The translations under genes were made by a program, and so were the position numbers. A stretch of DNA of 64,000 nucleotides. Origin: Casuarina equisetifolia. Its lineage: Eukaryota > Streptophyta > Magnoliopsida > Fagales > Casuarinaceae. The stretch covers positions 6,820,001 to 6,884,000 of the forward strand of contig CM052355.1 in the NCBI GenBank assembly GCA_028551475.1, given 5' to 3'. The notes under the pieces are model-generated. The model was given only the letters and a program-made list of their open reading frames with translations, had not been told where the DNA came from and ran no database searches. Positions 1-11,970 of this stretch are shown in pieces; within the stretch, counting starts at the first letter, position 1, and each line of letters starts with the position of its first letter.

Positions 1-347
1 GGGTGAATTCAGTCATTGTAGCCTTCTCTGACACGTCACACACTTGCACCTTCTTTTTACAAAAGGGCACACGCACAAAAAAAAAAAAAAAAGAAGTGAG
101 AAGGCTTACCCGATCTTACCCGTTGCCTTGCACCCCTACGTACGCTTACCTAATCTTTAGCGAATCAAGGCCATCACATCAAGCCAATGACTAAAGGAGA
201 GAATAAAGGAGAAGAATCAAGCCACGCTCATCTAGTATGGACAACAAACAAGGTACTTTTCTCTCATAACTTTATATCATATATTTGTGTTCTAAATGAG
301 AAGCGAAGATCCTGTGTTAAGCTCGTTTGAGCTCAGATTTTCCAACA
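1..347 (+). repeat. 5' LTR of copia element (partial)
   Basis: This stretch matches 6805-7140 with 11 substitutions and two small length differences. It ends TCCAACA, directly before the primer binding site. It contains a poly-A run at about 77-92. The start of the LTR lies left of the window. Confidence 0.93.
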
Positions 348-349
348 AT

Positions 350-361
350 TGGTATTGGAGC
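350..361 (+). other. Primer binding site (initiator tRNA-Met type)
   Basis: TGGTATTGGAGC lies 2 bp after the LTR end. The usual plant copia site, complementary to the 3' end of initiator tRNA-Met, reads TGGTATCAGAGC, so this copy differs at two positions. Confidence 0.85.
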
Positions 362-1588
362 CACGATTTAGCTTCCATTTAGAGTACAAATTGAACAAAA
401 AAAATTGAGATTTGAAGCTAGAAATTCGAATTTGAGTTTTCAGGTTCGTGGGTATCCAAATACCCGTTTTGGTCAAACTTGGTACCTAGAGGTCTTTGAA
501 CGTCAAATCGACCTCACCAGTGGCTAGATCGGCGCTAGATCTACTTTTTGGTGCCGTCGGAGGTTTGATCGGAGAAGGGTTGACCCGACCCGAATAGGTC
601 TAATCGGGCTTCACCGCCGTAGGCGGCTTAAGGAGCATAGAAGTTGTTGCGTTGAGGCCGGCGGAGGTCCGTTTTGGGTCGGCGTACCTGTCGACGTCGG
701 ACTCGCTTCAGGAGCCGGTCGTTTCGGTGGTGAACCGGCCATATCGGCCTGTGTCGGTCGAAATATTGAATACCGGAACCGGTTTGTACCAGTTTATACC
801 GGTTTCGCCGGTGACTACTTTCAGGCGGCGCGTGGAGGCGCGTGGGAGGTTGGATTTGATGTCGAATTTTGTTGAATTTCTCCTCCAACTGTGATCTAGC
901 CTCTAATGTCACTTTTCAGTTTTGTAATTTTTTTGAAATCCCAATTTTGTTGTCAAATTGGTTTGTAATTTTATTAAATGTAAGTAGTTTATAGATGTTT
1001 GTTATAGATTTGAATTGTATGTGGCCCCACAGTAGTTTTCTGAACCTAGAGTACTTTTCTAATTTAGTTTAGATGTTATGGCCATGTATTACAATATAAT
1101 TATTCATTGATTTATTAAATTCATTATTAATGGCCACAATTTTTTTTTTACATATGTTTGATTATTTTAATATTTGACCATTTCTACACATTAAGGCATG
1201 CTTTTCTTTAATTATTTTCTCATCCTTAATATTAGCATGTGTGTACTATAACACTTACTGAGTGTAGTTAATGATGCAATTTAAGGACATTTCATTTTGC
1301 CCCGAGTCCATAATGTTAAATTGCATATTGTATTGTGAGTTGTGTTCCTTGGTGTGAGAGGGTTTTGTGATTTAGTTGAGGTGTGACCACTAAAGTGGTG
1401 CATTCTTAGCTAAATTGTAAAATTTCGGTCTTGCATAAGGAAGGGAATGCCTCTGGTTTTGGTGTATAGTTATTAGCCCAAAGGCGGTAATTGTATGCTA
1501 CTACTTGGAGGTGTACATGGCATTGATTTATATGCATGAGTTTAGACTGGTTAAAGTGGTTTATGCAGCCTAAAGGCGGTAGATTGCA
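362..1588 (+). other. Untranslated leader of copia element
   Basis: About 1.2 kb separates the primer binding site from the gag frame. Bases 490-900 are unusually GC-rich for this window and rich in repeated ccggt/cggt motifs; the rest is AT-rich. Open frames here (for example 652-894) show no family resemblance. I see no gene. Confidence 0.6.
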
Positions 1589-4500
1589 ATGATTGGAATT
1601 TGTTCATTGTTGATACTATGTTGTAGGGCTTTACATTATTTATCATGTATTCTACCCAAAGGTGTTTGCATGATGATATATGTGAGCTCAATTTTTATAC
1701 AATCACGTGATGCTGACTTTTGCATCATTTGTTCTACAGTTGTGATTAATCTAAACAATATATTTGTTGCCATCGATCTCTTAGACGACTCAAATTTTAA
1801 GAAGTGGAAAGATGATATTTTTTTTGCTATGAATGTGATTGACATGAGCAGAGCTTTAACTGAACCATCACCTGCTGCGATCACTGCTGAAAGTACTGAA
1901 GAGCAAAGAAGGGATTATGAACAATGGAAAAAGTCTGATAAATTATGTTTGTTGACAATGCATCGATCCATACAGGAGCACTTGAAAGGAGGTTTGCCTA
2001 CAACAGGTACTGCAAAGTAATTCTTAGATGCAGTGACGAAAAGGTATAGTGCCTCCACAAATGCTGAAGTGTCTGTGATTATTCAAGAGCTGTTCTCCAT
2101 GAGGTATGATTTCTCTGTTGGAGATGTCAGAAGTTATGTGGTTAACATGATCCATCTTTAGTCTTAACTAAATGCATTGGGTTTTCCCTTATCTGATCTG
2201 ATCTTGGTTCATTATGTTGTGAATTCTCTTCCATCTGAGTTTAGCATGATAAAGACAACCTTTATCTCTCATAATGAAATTTGGGATATTAATGAATTGT
2301 TAACAAAGGTTGTTGGTGAAGAGTCTAAGATTAGAGGTGAGAAGAAACATGGTTATGTCTATTATACTTAGGGTAATCAAGTCTCCTTTCATGTCTCGAA
2401 GACAATTGGTCAATCATCTCATACTCAGACTTCTTCCTATAGAGGCAGAAGATTCAGGCCCACTTTTTAGCGGTCTTTTCAGCATACTCAGTTAGCTTCT
2501 AGGTGCATTGGGTCCACTACTGGTTCTTCAGGGTTCAAGAAAGCTGTGATGAACAAGAGTAACATCAAGTGCTTTCATTGTAAACAGAAAGGTCATGCGA
2601 AGAAAGATTGTAATGCATTTAAGACTTGGATGACCAGACATGTAGGTAAAGGTAAAGGAAAAGGTAATTGTCCTCCTATCTTGGTTTATGAATCTAATTT
2701 GTTTCAAGCACCCTTCAGTTCTTGGTGGCTTGATAGTGCATCAACTAATCATGTTGCTTTGACTATTCAGGGGTTCATAAACATGAGGAGACCAGAAAAG
2801 AATGAGAAGTATCTCCTAACTGGAAACAACAAAAAAGTTGATGTACTGTTTGTAGGAGATGTTGTACTTATTTTGGACACTAGCTTTAGACTAACCTTTT
2901 ATAATACTTTCTATGTACCGTCGTTTAGACGAAATCTGGTTTCTGTATCTGTGTTAGACAGATGTGGTTATGCTTTTCATGTTGAACACTCTGTTATCAG
3001 TGTGTATTAGAATGGAAACAAGGTTGGTAGTTGTGTAATGTCTGATGGTCTATATAGTTTATGTTTATCTCCTCATGAGATTTATGCTACTGGCCATATT
3101 GCTCAAGCTGTTTCAAAAAGAACTTTATCTAAAAATAAATCTTATGAATTGTGGCATTATAGGCTTGGACATATCTCTAAAGCAAGAATGGATAAGTTGA
3201 TCCAAATGAATGTTTTACCAAATCTTGATAATGATATGAATGTTTGTGTGAAATGTTGTCGAGGGAAGATGGTTAAAGTTACAAAGAAAACAACAGTACA
3301 TAGTTATGACTTGCTGGAAGTTATTTATACAGATATAAGTGGACCGTATCGTACTACACTATGTGGTCATTCTTACTTCATCACCTTTATTGATGATTTT
3401 TCTCGGTATGGTTATCTTTATTTGATTAAAGATAAGTCCGAGTCTCTTGAAAAATTTAAGATATTTAAAGCTGAAGTTGAAAAACAGTTGGACAAGAGTA
3501 TCAAAATTGTGAGATCAAATAGAGGTGGTGAATTTTATGATCATCAAGGTGATACTGGACAACTTAAAGGTCCATTTGCTCAGTTTTTACAGGATTGTGG
3601 TATTGTTGCTCAGTTTATGATGCCTGGCAGCCCTGAACAAAATGGGGTTGCTGAAAGGTGTAATAGAACCCTGTTCGACATGGTAAGAAGTATGATGCAT
3701 GAAACTAATTTGCCTCTCTCTTTATGGGGTGAAGCTGTTCACACTGTTGCATATATTCTCAATCGAGTGCCCAACAAGTCTGTCTCCTTGACACCTTATG
3801 AGTTGTGGATAGGGAAGAAACCTAGTTTAAATCATTTGAGGGTATGGGGATGTCCTGCAAAAGTAATATTGTACAATCCAAGTATGGGAAAGTTGGATTC
3901 CAGAACCATTCGATGTTATTTCATTGGTTATCCACTTCATTCCAAGGGGTATCGATTTTATAACCCCTCTGGTGGTCCGAGGATTGTAGAGTCACAGACA
4001 GCTAAGTTTCTGGAATTGGATGTTGCGGAACCAAGTAGTAGTTCTCAGACCATAGCATCTATGGGCAATATTGGTACTTCATGCCCTTTACCTTTGCAGA
4101 TGCATTTAGAGCCTCAATCTTCAGTATGTAGCATTGTTGCTCCTTCAGATATACCTACAGAGGCTCCTACAGTGAGAAAATCTGTTAGAGAAAGAAAATC
4201 AGCCATTCATCCAGATTATATGGTCTATTTAGGAGAATATGATTATGATGTTGGTATTTCAGATGATCCAGTTACTTATGTAGAAGCTGTTTCTAGTCCT
4301 CAGTCTAAATTGTGGATTGATGCAATGCATGATGAGTTGAATTCTATGAAACATAATGCTGTTTGGAACTTAGTTGATTTACCTAGAGGCTGCAAACCCA
4401 TTGGTTGTAAATGGGTTTATAAAACTAAAAGGGATTCTACAGGTAAAGTTGAAAGGTTTAAGGCCAGATTGGTAGCAAAAGGTTTTACTCAAAAGGAAGG

Positions 4501-5848
4501 TATTGATTATAATGAAACCTTTTCACCAGTATCCTCTAAAGATTCATTCAGAATTATTATGGCCTTGGTGGCTTACTTTGATATGGAATTGCATCAAATG
4601 GATGTCAAAACTACTTTTCTTAATGGAAACCTTGATGAAGAAATTTACATGGTGCAACCTGAAGGATTTACTACAGGTGATCCTAAATGTCTAGTATGTA
4701 AGTTAAGGAAATCCATTTATGGTCTCAAACAGGCTTCTCGTCAGTGGTATTTTAAATTTGATGAATTTATTACTTCATGTGGGTTTGTGGAAAATAGATT
4801 GGATCGTTGCATATACACTAAGATCAGTGAGAGTACACCTATTTTTCTAGTACTTTATGTTGATGATATTTTGCTTGCAAGTCCTAATCAAGCATTACTT
4901 CATGACACTAAGCAATTATTGTCCACACAGTTTGACATGAAAGATCTTGGCGAGGCTAACTTTATTCTTGACATTGAGATTAATCGAGATCGTTCTCACA
5001 GACTATTGGGTCTTTCTCAAAAAGCATATATAGATAAAGTTCTTACCAGATTTAGTATGCAGAATTGCAAACATGGTAATGCTCCAATTTTAAGGAATGA
5101 TAAGTTGAGTCGATTACAATGTCCTCAAACTGAAGCTGAGAAAGAATCTATGTAGTTAGTACCTTATGCTTTAGCAGTTGGTAGCATCATGTATGCTCAG
5201 GTATGCACTAGACTTGATATTGCCTTTGCCACTGGCTTACTTGGTCGTTATCAGACTAATCCAGGTTACGACCATTGGGTGGCTGTTAAGAAAGTGTTGA
5301 GGTACCTGAAAAAGACTACAAATTACATGTTGATTTATAGACATGTTGATCATTTACAGCTTGTGGGCTATTCAGATGCTGATTATATTGGCTGTAAGGA
5401 TGATTTTAAATCTACTTCAGGCTATATTTTTATGTTAGCAGGTGGGGCAGTATCTTGGAAAAGCATTAAGCAATCACTCATTACATCTTCCACTATGCAG
5501 GCTGAGTTTGTTGCATGTTATGGAATTGCAGTTCAAGCCATTTGGCTAAGAAATTTGATAAGAGATCTAGCAGCTTATACTTTCGTTGATAGACCCATTC
5601 AGTTATATTGTGATAATCGTGCTGCTGTCTTATCTATTAATGGCAACAAAAGCCTTACAGGGTCTAAACATTTAGACATTAAATACTTGACTATTCGATA
5701 AAGAGTCAAGAATGGTGAAATCACTGTAGAACATATCAATACAGATGCTATGCTTGCAGATCCTCTTACTAAAGGATTGACTCCTTGTGTTTTTCAAAGA
5801 CATGTCACTTGCATGGGCCTTAATGCCTCATGGGATCCCTCTGATTAG
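1589..5848 (+). pseudogene. Copia gag-pol polyprotein, one frame broken by eight stops
   Basis: Every recognisable piece lies in one frame. Order: UBN2-type gag (about 1760-2370), CCHC zinc knuckle C-x2-C-x4-H-x4-C (2570-2611), protease region WWLDSAS (about 2722), integrase zinc-binding HHCC (about 3155-3260) and catalytic core, reverse transcriptase with YVDD (4856-4867), RNase H (about 5350-5700), natural-looking end at TAG 5846. In-frame stops lie at 2018 (TAA), 2159 (TAG), 2165 (TAA), 2369 (TAG), 2468 (TAG), 3008 (TAG), 5153 (TAG) and 5699 (TAA), with no frameshift. The protease shows DSAS where DSGA or DTGA is usual. The integrase shows SNRGGE where SDRGGE is usual, replacing the second catalytic Asp by Asn. 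The true gag start is uncertain; 1589 is the first ATG of the open stretch. Confidence 0.93.
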
Positions 5849-6466
5849 TGGGAGTCTTGGTTATTTTGTATATCAAACTGCATCTGTATAGTTTACTATG
5901 ATGTAAACTTATTTTATATAAGCTATGTATGTTGATTATATGTTTGCTTGACTTAAATATATAAAACATATTGATGTTTTATATGTGTCAAGTTGTACTG
6001 TGCATGCATGAATACTTTATCCATACATAAGCCTTTATTCATATTTATATTTTTCTCAGTATGGCTGGGGCATTTCATTACATGCCATACAGGAATGTCT
6101 CGTTATATAAAATTTTATTGAGCTCACTTTTAGCTATATAAGACATTCCAAAAATTCTCACTTCAGTTATTGAGAATTGGATCAACAACAAAGGATGATA
6201 CCTTTAGATTTTGTATCATCAGGTTGCCACACTACTATATTGGCTCTACCTCCGTAGAGTGGAAGGCTTTTGTAATTGTGGATGTCGCTGTGTTTTTTCT
6301 AGGATGTAGCTATTGCCACAATTCAGAGTTGGAAGCTCTATGTGACAGAGTTGACTTTTAAAGATCGTCTCAGGACTCAACTTATGCGTGCATATTTTCA
6401 TATATATATTTTTAAAAATCTTTTCATTATTTTTTAATTCCCATTGTTATAGCTCAAGTGAGAGAT
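5849..6466 (+). other. Copia 3' untranslated segment with polypurine tract
   Basis: About 620 bp between the pol end and the 3' LTR. A purine-rich stretch (agtgagaga) directly precedes the LTR start at 6467 and probably primes plus-strand synthesis. A second polypurine-like string, agtgggag, lies just after the pol stop. No reading frame is recognisable. Confidence 0.6.
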
Positions 6467-7140
6467 TGTTGGACTATTTGTTATAGTCCTTACTGAAGTG
6501 GGCTTATACCAATGGAAATTACAAAGTCACTAAACTTATTTTAAATAAATGTTTTATAATCCATTCATATGAGACATATTGGATTCTTAATTGTCAAATA
6601 TAGGACTGGCTAGTGTGAGCCAGTATCTACTATATAGAACTATGATGAGTGGGACTATATAGACGGCACATTCAGTAATTGGCTAAATCCCTCCTTTAGC
6701 TCCCCATTCATACACTGTGATTCGCATTAGTGAAGAGCTTGCATCATTGGTAAGTTAAGAGGTGATTATGATTTAAACTCGTTCAATGGCATAATCGTAA
6801 ATATGGGTGAATTCAGTCATTGTAGCCTTCTCTGACACGTCACACACTTACACCTTCTTTTTACAAAAGGGCACACACAAAAAAAAAAAAGAAGTGAGAA
6901 GGCTTACCCGATCTTACCCGTTGCCTTGCACCCCTACGTACGCTTACCTGATCTTCAGCGAATCAAGGCCATCTCATCAAGCCAGTGACTAAAGGAGAGA
7001 ATAAAGGAGAAGAATCAAGCCACGTTCATCTAGTATGGACAACAAACAAGGAACTTTTCTAACTTTATATCATATATTTGTGTTTTAAATGAGAAGCGAA
7101 GATCCTGTGTTGAGCTTGTTTGAGCTCATATTTTCCAACA
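6467..7140 (+). repeat. 3' LTR of copia element
   Basis: 674 bp, with the short inverted ends TGTTGG and CCAACA. A TATA-like TATATAG at 6656-6662 may be the U3 promoter. The part from 6805 on pairs with window positions 1-347. The bases after it begin gttgt; the matching left target-site copy is outside the window. Confidence 0.92.
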
Positions 7141-8690
7141 GTTGTATCATCGAATAGGGTGTGATGGTGAAAGGTTGTTTCATTATCTTTCATTATCTTT
7201 GCTTAAAGTTTAATCCTAAGAAACACCCACCTTTTGTTTTTCACGTACATTTTGTTCAGGGACGAATTTCTTGCCGACTCTGTAAGTGAAAAAAACAACC
7301 AAAAAGGGTTATCCTGTGAGGTTGTCTGGTTAGATGGTAGGCTCTAAATCCAAATAATTGACGTCACTTCAGTGGAAGGCCAACTTTGAGGCCCTACAAA
7401 GTTCTATCTCTGCTCTAGGTCAAAAGTTAGAAGGTTAAGGTTTTAGAATCACTTACTTGCCCGGGAAACAAACAAGGTCGCAAAAGTTGTTCTTAATTAG
7501 GAAGCTTATACGATCTTTGATTTCTACAGGGGTGGTCGTGTTGGTTTTACGTTGCAGTCGACACCAGCTGGTTTATCCGAATGGGCTTCTCCCAAATGTG
7601 CAGAGAGTCCCAGATCAAGCCCGCAACTATTTGTGTTCTTTTTGCTTAGAGTGAGACCGACTCAATCGAGATCTTTCATGGGAATGGAAAGTCCTTCTGT
7701 GGGGTTCGTTCTGGATAAATGGATATAGGCCATGTTGGCATGTTTGTGTTACGTCGCAGACAGTATGATTAAGAACGCGAATAACCCCTAAAAATATTGC
7801 TTAAAAATCAAAGAAAGTTAATAAGGCTTCCTACCCTGCACCAGAAAGGGCACAAAGTCGCTGCCGATAACGTAGAAGGTTGCTAACTCTCAATATCTGG
7901 AGTTGAAAAAAGATGGCATGTGCTCCAACATAAGCCAAATCCTAAAGTCCATCGTATAATGATGATCGAATTTCCTCACTCGGAATATCTTAACAGTTAT
8001 TGGAAATTATGCAAAAGAGTTGTAGGTGTAATGGAAGGCAGTAATGCAGGGCACCCACGGAAATCTGTGTCGTAGCTGCTGCAAATGAAGCCGAAAGCTG
8101 GCAGGTGGATTAAACAAATTGATTTCCTTGATAACCATGGTTAATTTGTTGAACCAAGGACAAATTTTTTCTGTCCACTTGATCCTTTTCGAGTCACGCA
8201 CAGAATCTCTTCCGTTCCCCTTAAATTTTGTTGGATAAATATTATTAAAATCAATTTAAAGTGGTCCCATATCTGCTAAAATATAGTATTAGAACCTGAT
8301 TCATCCTTAACACCTTTATGAAAATGAGTTAAAAAATTTACACAGTGAAAGTAGTATTTGGTTTGTCCTTAACACCCTTGTGGATATGAGTAAAAAATTT
8401 GCATGGAAAAATAGTTTGGCTTGGCATTGTCATGTGAAATTATCTTACCTTATTCAAAGTATGGACTTATAAATAGTTTATATGTAAAAAATACCCTTTT
8501 CTCTTGAGTTAAATTTTATAAGATGATTGGCTTTCTAATAAGAATGGCGACTTTGATTAGAGATCCATAATATTTAATGATATTGCCTTGTGCTAAATTG
8601 ACTCCAACCAACATGAAAATGACAACCATGGTTTCTCAAAGTGGAATATTTCCTACGGGCATTTTAGTAAATTAGCCACGATAAGGTTAT
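7141..8690. other. Intergenic; no gene seen, one LTR-like relic
   Basis: Short open frames (such as 7457-7654 and, reversed, 8007-8201) have no family resemblance and no splice-linked partners. Around 8230-8297 there is a decayed LTR-end/primer-binding-site-like string (annotated separately). Confidence 0.5.
8230..8297 (+). repeat. Decayed LTR end with tRNA-Met primer-site-like sequence
   Basis: A stretch beginning TGTTGGATAAA is followed about 55 bp later by AGTATTAGAACCTGATTC, which resembles the initiator-tRNA-Met primer site TGGTATCAGAGCCTG. Just downstream, two diverged copies of a unit starting tccttaacacc (about 8308 and 8368) suggest further repeat decay. Weak evidence. Confidence 0.3.
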
Positions 8691-9417
8691 TAAGTTATCC
8701 ATCTCTTTCGGTTTCTTTGTGATCTCATGTGAGCTCCCTCGAGGGACGCGTCCTTCGTCTCCAACCCCAACAATCTAGTCGTTCATTTGCCGCCTTTTCG
8801 CTACGTCCGTGGTATTTTTGTGGGTTCTTTCAGTTCTTTTGGTGGTATTAGATTAAGAGAATCTTTTTTCTTCGTTGAATATTATTGTTAGAATGGATTC
8901 TGAGAACTAGTGGGGTTTTAGGGAATGTAGTACAGTTCTGGCCGAAGGATATCTTCGTCCCACAGCATCTGGTCTAGCTTTGGTGGGTTCAAAGTAAAAA
9001 GGAAGGGTTTTCCGAATCATGCTTCATGATTGGAGAGGGAGATTATCAGAGCGAAACAGACTGTTTTCTGGTATGTATTTGCAGGAGAGTGTTTAGGCTT
9101 TGTCGTTTACAAAATAGTGTTCAGAAATAAGTTGGAGCTTTTAGCCAAAGAGAAGCAGTGAGTTTGATACCTCTTTTGCATTCTAGTCAAAGTTCATGAT
9201 CTGGGTTCTTGGGCCTGTCAATTGTTCAGATAGGATAGAGACTGTTCTGAAGTTCAAAGTACCCTTGTCCTCACTTTCTCGGGTTTTCCTCCGAGTCATT
9301 GAGATTTTCAAGTAGAGACTGTAGTTTCGTTTCATGTTTTCTTGCTGGCAGCAGAGCTGTTTAGTCGAGTGATTTGAGGTAAGATCAGAGGTTCTCTAAT
9401 GTGATTTGAAGGCAAGG

Positions 9418-10365
9418 ATGAAATATTTGAGTAGTGTAGGACTTGGTCTGAGTGTGGTTTTTGGCTGCCTTTTCTTGGCTCTTGTTGCTGAGCTTTACTA
9501 CCTACTTTGGTGGAAGAAGAGGCTAACCAACAGAGAGATGGAAAATGACTACAGCAGCCCGGCAAGGGAGTTGTTCTACATGTTTTGCTGGAAAAGGTCT
9601 TCTTCCTTGGGGCAGACGGCTTTGGATCCCCAAGAGCTCTGTTCTTCTGCTGGAATCATACGAACCCTTGTCCATGAACCAGAAGGGCAGCGTCAGATTC
9701 AGCCAGACAAGGATTTTTGGCTCAAACCCTTTGGAGACGATGACATGGAGACAGAGTTTATGAGGCTACAAAACCTCTCAGGCCCTCCAAGATTCCTCTT
9801 TACTATTATAGAGGAAACGAAAGAAGATTTAGAATCTGAAGATGGCAAGTCCAAAGGTGATAAGAGTGAAAAGGGGTCAAGAAGTAGGAGCTTGAGTGAT
9901 TTGCTTCCGACAGCAGAGACTCCATACATGACCCCTGTTGCTTCACCTTTTTTCACTCCTCCGCTTACTCCTTTGGACTCTCGCAACCAGCGCGGATTCA
10001 ACCCTCTCTTTGAATCAGCAACTGATGCAGAGTTCAACAAGATCAAATCCTCACCTCCTCCGAAATTCAAGTTCTTGCAGGACGCGGAGGATAAATTGAA
10101 GAGAAAAATAATGGAAGCGGCAAGAGAAAAGGTTCCCGTGAGAGATGAATTTGTTCAAGAGGACAGAAGTAAAGCTCCACCGTCAAAGTTTCGCAAAGAG
10201 GAGGAAGATGGGTCTTTCATCACAATTATTGTTGATAAGCACAAAGAAAGAGGGTTTAATCATCAGTTATCGCAGCACCATTCTAGCACTTCACAGGTAC
10301 TCCCACTAGCTTCCTCCCCTTCAACATTCAGAGCACCTATTAACAAGAAGGCCAATTTACAGTAG
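9418..10365 (+). CDS. Uncharacterised plant single-pass membrane protein
   Basis: One exon, 315 residues. I chose the ATG at 9418 because the open frame extends upstream only through a TTG. The N-terminus (about residues 4-28) is a strong hydrophobic segment, GLGLSVVFGCLFLALVAELY, followed by WWKKR. This predicts a signal anchor with the rest of the protein in the cytosol. The remainder is polar and charged, with a serine-rich stretch, a proline/threonine block (TPYMTPVASPFFTPPLTP) and a lysine/glutamate-rich C-terminal third including SPPPKFKFLQDAEDKLKR. I recall similar plant-only proteins of unknown function with the same start and the same proline/threonine block. No catalytic motif is visible. 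The 700 bp upstream look like 5' leader, possibly with an intron. Confidence 0.85.
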   Translation: MKYLSSVGLGLSVVFGCLFLALVAELYYLLWWKKRLTNREMENDYSSPARELFYMFCWKRSSSLGQTALDPQELCSSAGIIRTLVHEPEGQRQIQPDKDFWLKPFGDDDMETEFMRLQNLSGPPRFLFTIIEETKEDLESEDGKSKGDKSEKGSRSRSLSDLLPTAETPYMTPVASPFFTPPLTPLDSRNQRGFNPLFESATDAEFNKIKSSPPPKFKFLQDAEDKLKRKIMEAAREKVPVRDEFVQEDRSKAPPSKFRKEEEDGSFITIIVDKHKERGFNHQLSQHHSSTSQVLPLASSPSTFRAPINKKANLQ

Positions 10366-11970
10366 GACACCATTAAAGCAGGATGAAACCGGTTTGTCTT
10401 CTTTTCTCCTCTTCGTATTTTATCAAGTTTTCTTGAGTTGATCTTTTTATTTCCTTTGCGATATTTGGGGATTCGGTTTTTGCTTAAAAAAGCTGTGTTC
10501 CTCTGCAACATATCATATCTTAATGGGGGGCACCATTCTCTGCAACATCATGTTGAGTTGTGGGTCAGATGCCAGTGGGAGACCTGTGGGGTTATTTGTT
10601 TTATTCAATCTCCATGTCTCCTGAGTTGTCCAGTACCTGTAATCATTACTGTGGGTGATGGCCCAATTGATATTATTGATGTGCACTGTAGACCTCATTC
10701 CTTTCCCCTTAACTTTTTGTGTCCGAAATGTGTAATCTTAGCTGGTTCAAAGCAAATCGTATTTTAGGGACCGGGCATGCGATTAGTTCAAAAGGCATCT
10801 GCCGAAGCAGGGATTTTATAGCAGAAGAAATGTGTAGGAAATTCCAGTTATCAAAGCAAGAGAAAACAGGTTGTAGGGGGCCAGCAGTTTGGTTAGTGTT
10901 CCGCGGTGTAATCGGATTGTGTGATGCCCCATTCAACAAAGTGACAAAGCTGGAAAAAGGGTGTCTGTAAGATGCCTTTTGGCCTTTTCCTAGACAACAA
11001 ACAGTGAAATTGCCCGTGAAAATGTCTCGTGGTACAGGCAAAAAGCTGCCCACCTTGGAGAATCATCATGCGCACTAGCTTTTATCCGCTGATAAACAGT
11101 AGTTAACATGATCTTTCTGTTGCTATACGAACCAAGCCGACACCGACCGGGTTGCCTTCTTTGGTGTCCCAACCTGGTTGAAAGACGCCAAGGCCTCCAT
11201 AAATGTTCACTAACATACTGGTAACTACTAAAGATTCCGATGGCCAAAGATGGCGACGCCTGACCTCATGTACGACTGAGAGGCCACGCTGGGGTCACCC
11301 GAAGGAAGGGTTGTGATGGGAGAGAAAGAAAGAGATATAAGAAAGCATTTCTGGGGCAACTTTTATTTGCTTGTAGCTACTTTGTACGTTGCAAACTTCT
11401 GTGATTGGTTGAATTGCGCAATCGTTATCACTACTTTCTCTAGAGAAGTTTATTCAAATAGCAGATGACTCTTCCTAACGCCTACGGAATGGAAACAAAA
11501 AAAACAAAAACGCTCTAGCGAACCATAATCAGCATTTTGCTGAAAGCAAAGTTTGAGAATAAACAGAAAATTAGAAACAGACAAGATGGGATCTCAAAAT
11601 GAGCAGCTGGATTTCAGAAGTTGAGCATATGTTGACTGCAGAAACATTATGCCAGTAATCAAAGTCAAGGCAAGGTTTTCTTTCTTTTACTTTGCCGGGG
11701 TTGAGGGCGTTCTTAAAAAGGATAGTGACAACAGTTTTGTCATTCAAAGATGATAAAGAGGACAAGGTCAATCAGCAAGCAATTCCACAATATGATTCCC
11801 AAGTAGTGGAAAAATGGTTTGTGCATCCATTACACGGGAAATGTACATTAAACTAATAAATGTATATATCATTTGGATTCAAAATCTGGCACTACTTGCC
11901 GGTTAGACATGGCAGGCCAATCAAATCCAGATGACTGTCACAATGCCAACGAAATGGAGAACAAAAAATT
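10366..11970. other. Intergenic between membrane-protein gene and GGB 3' end
   Basis: Holds the 3' ends of two convergent genes (membrane protein on +, GGB on -). Several short open frames occur on both strands (10438-10767, 10709-11053, 10990-11247), but none has a domain, a splice partner or a family match I recognise. No RNA gene seen. Confidence 0.5.

Larger units (their letters stand above)
1..7140 (+). mobile_element. Ty1/copia LTR retrotransposon, 5' end cut by window edge
   Basis: The parts lie in the order LTR, primer binding site, long leader, gag, protease, integrase, reverse transcriptase, RNase H, LTR, which is the copia (Pseudoviridae-type) order. The 3' LTR (6467-7140) begins TGTTGG and ends CCAACA. 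Only the last 347 bp of the 5' LTR are in the window, so about 338 bp and the left target-site duplication are missing. Counting by eye, the two LTRs differ at 11 substitutions over about 325 aligned bases, plus two short indels (poly-A/GC and 5-6 bp). This suggests a fairly young insertion, roughly 1-2 million years at commonly used plant rates; that is an inference. The coding frame is interrupted, so this copy is not autonomous. Confidence 0.95.

Noticed and set aside
652-912. Open frames on both strands in the GC-rich copia leader
   Set aside because: Composition-driven; no family resemblance and lies in the element's untranslated leader.
10990-11247. 85-codon - strand frame downstream of GGB
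   Set aside because: No recognisable domain, overlaps two other unrelated frames and lies in the 3' intergenic region.
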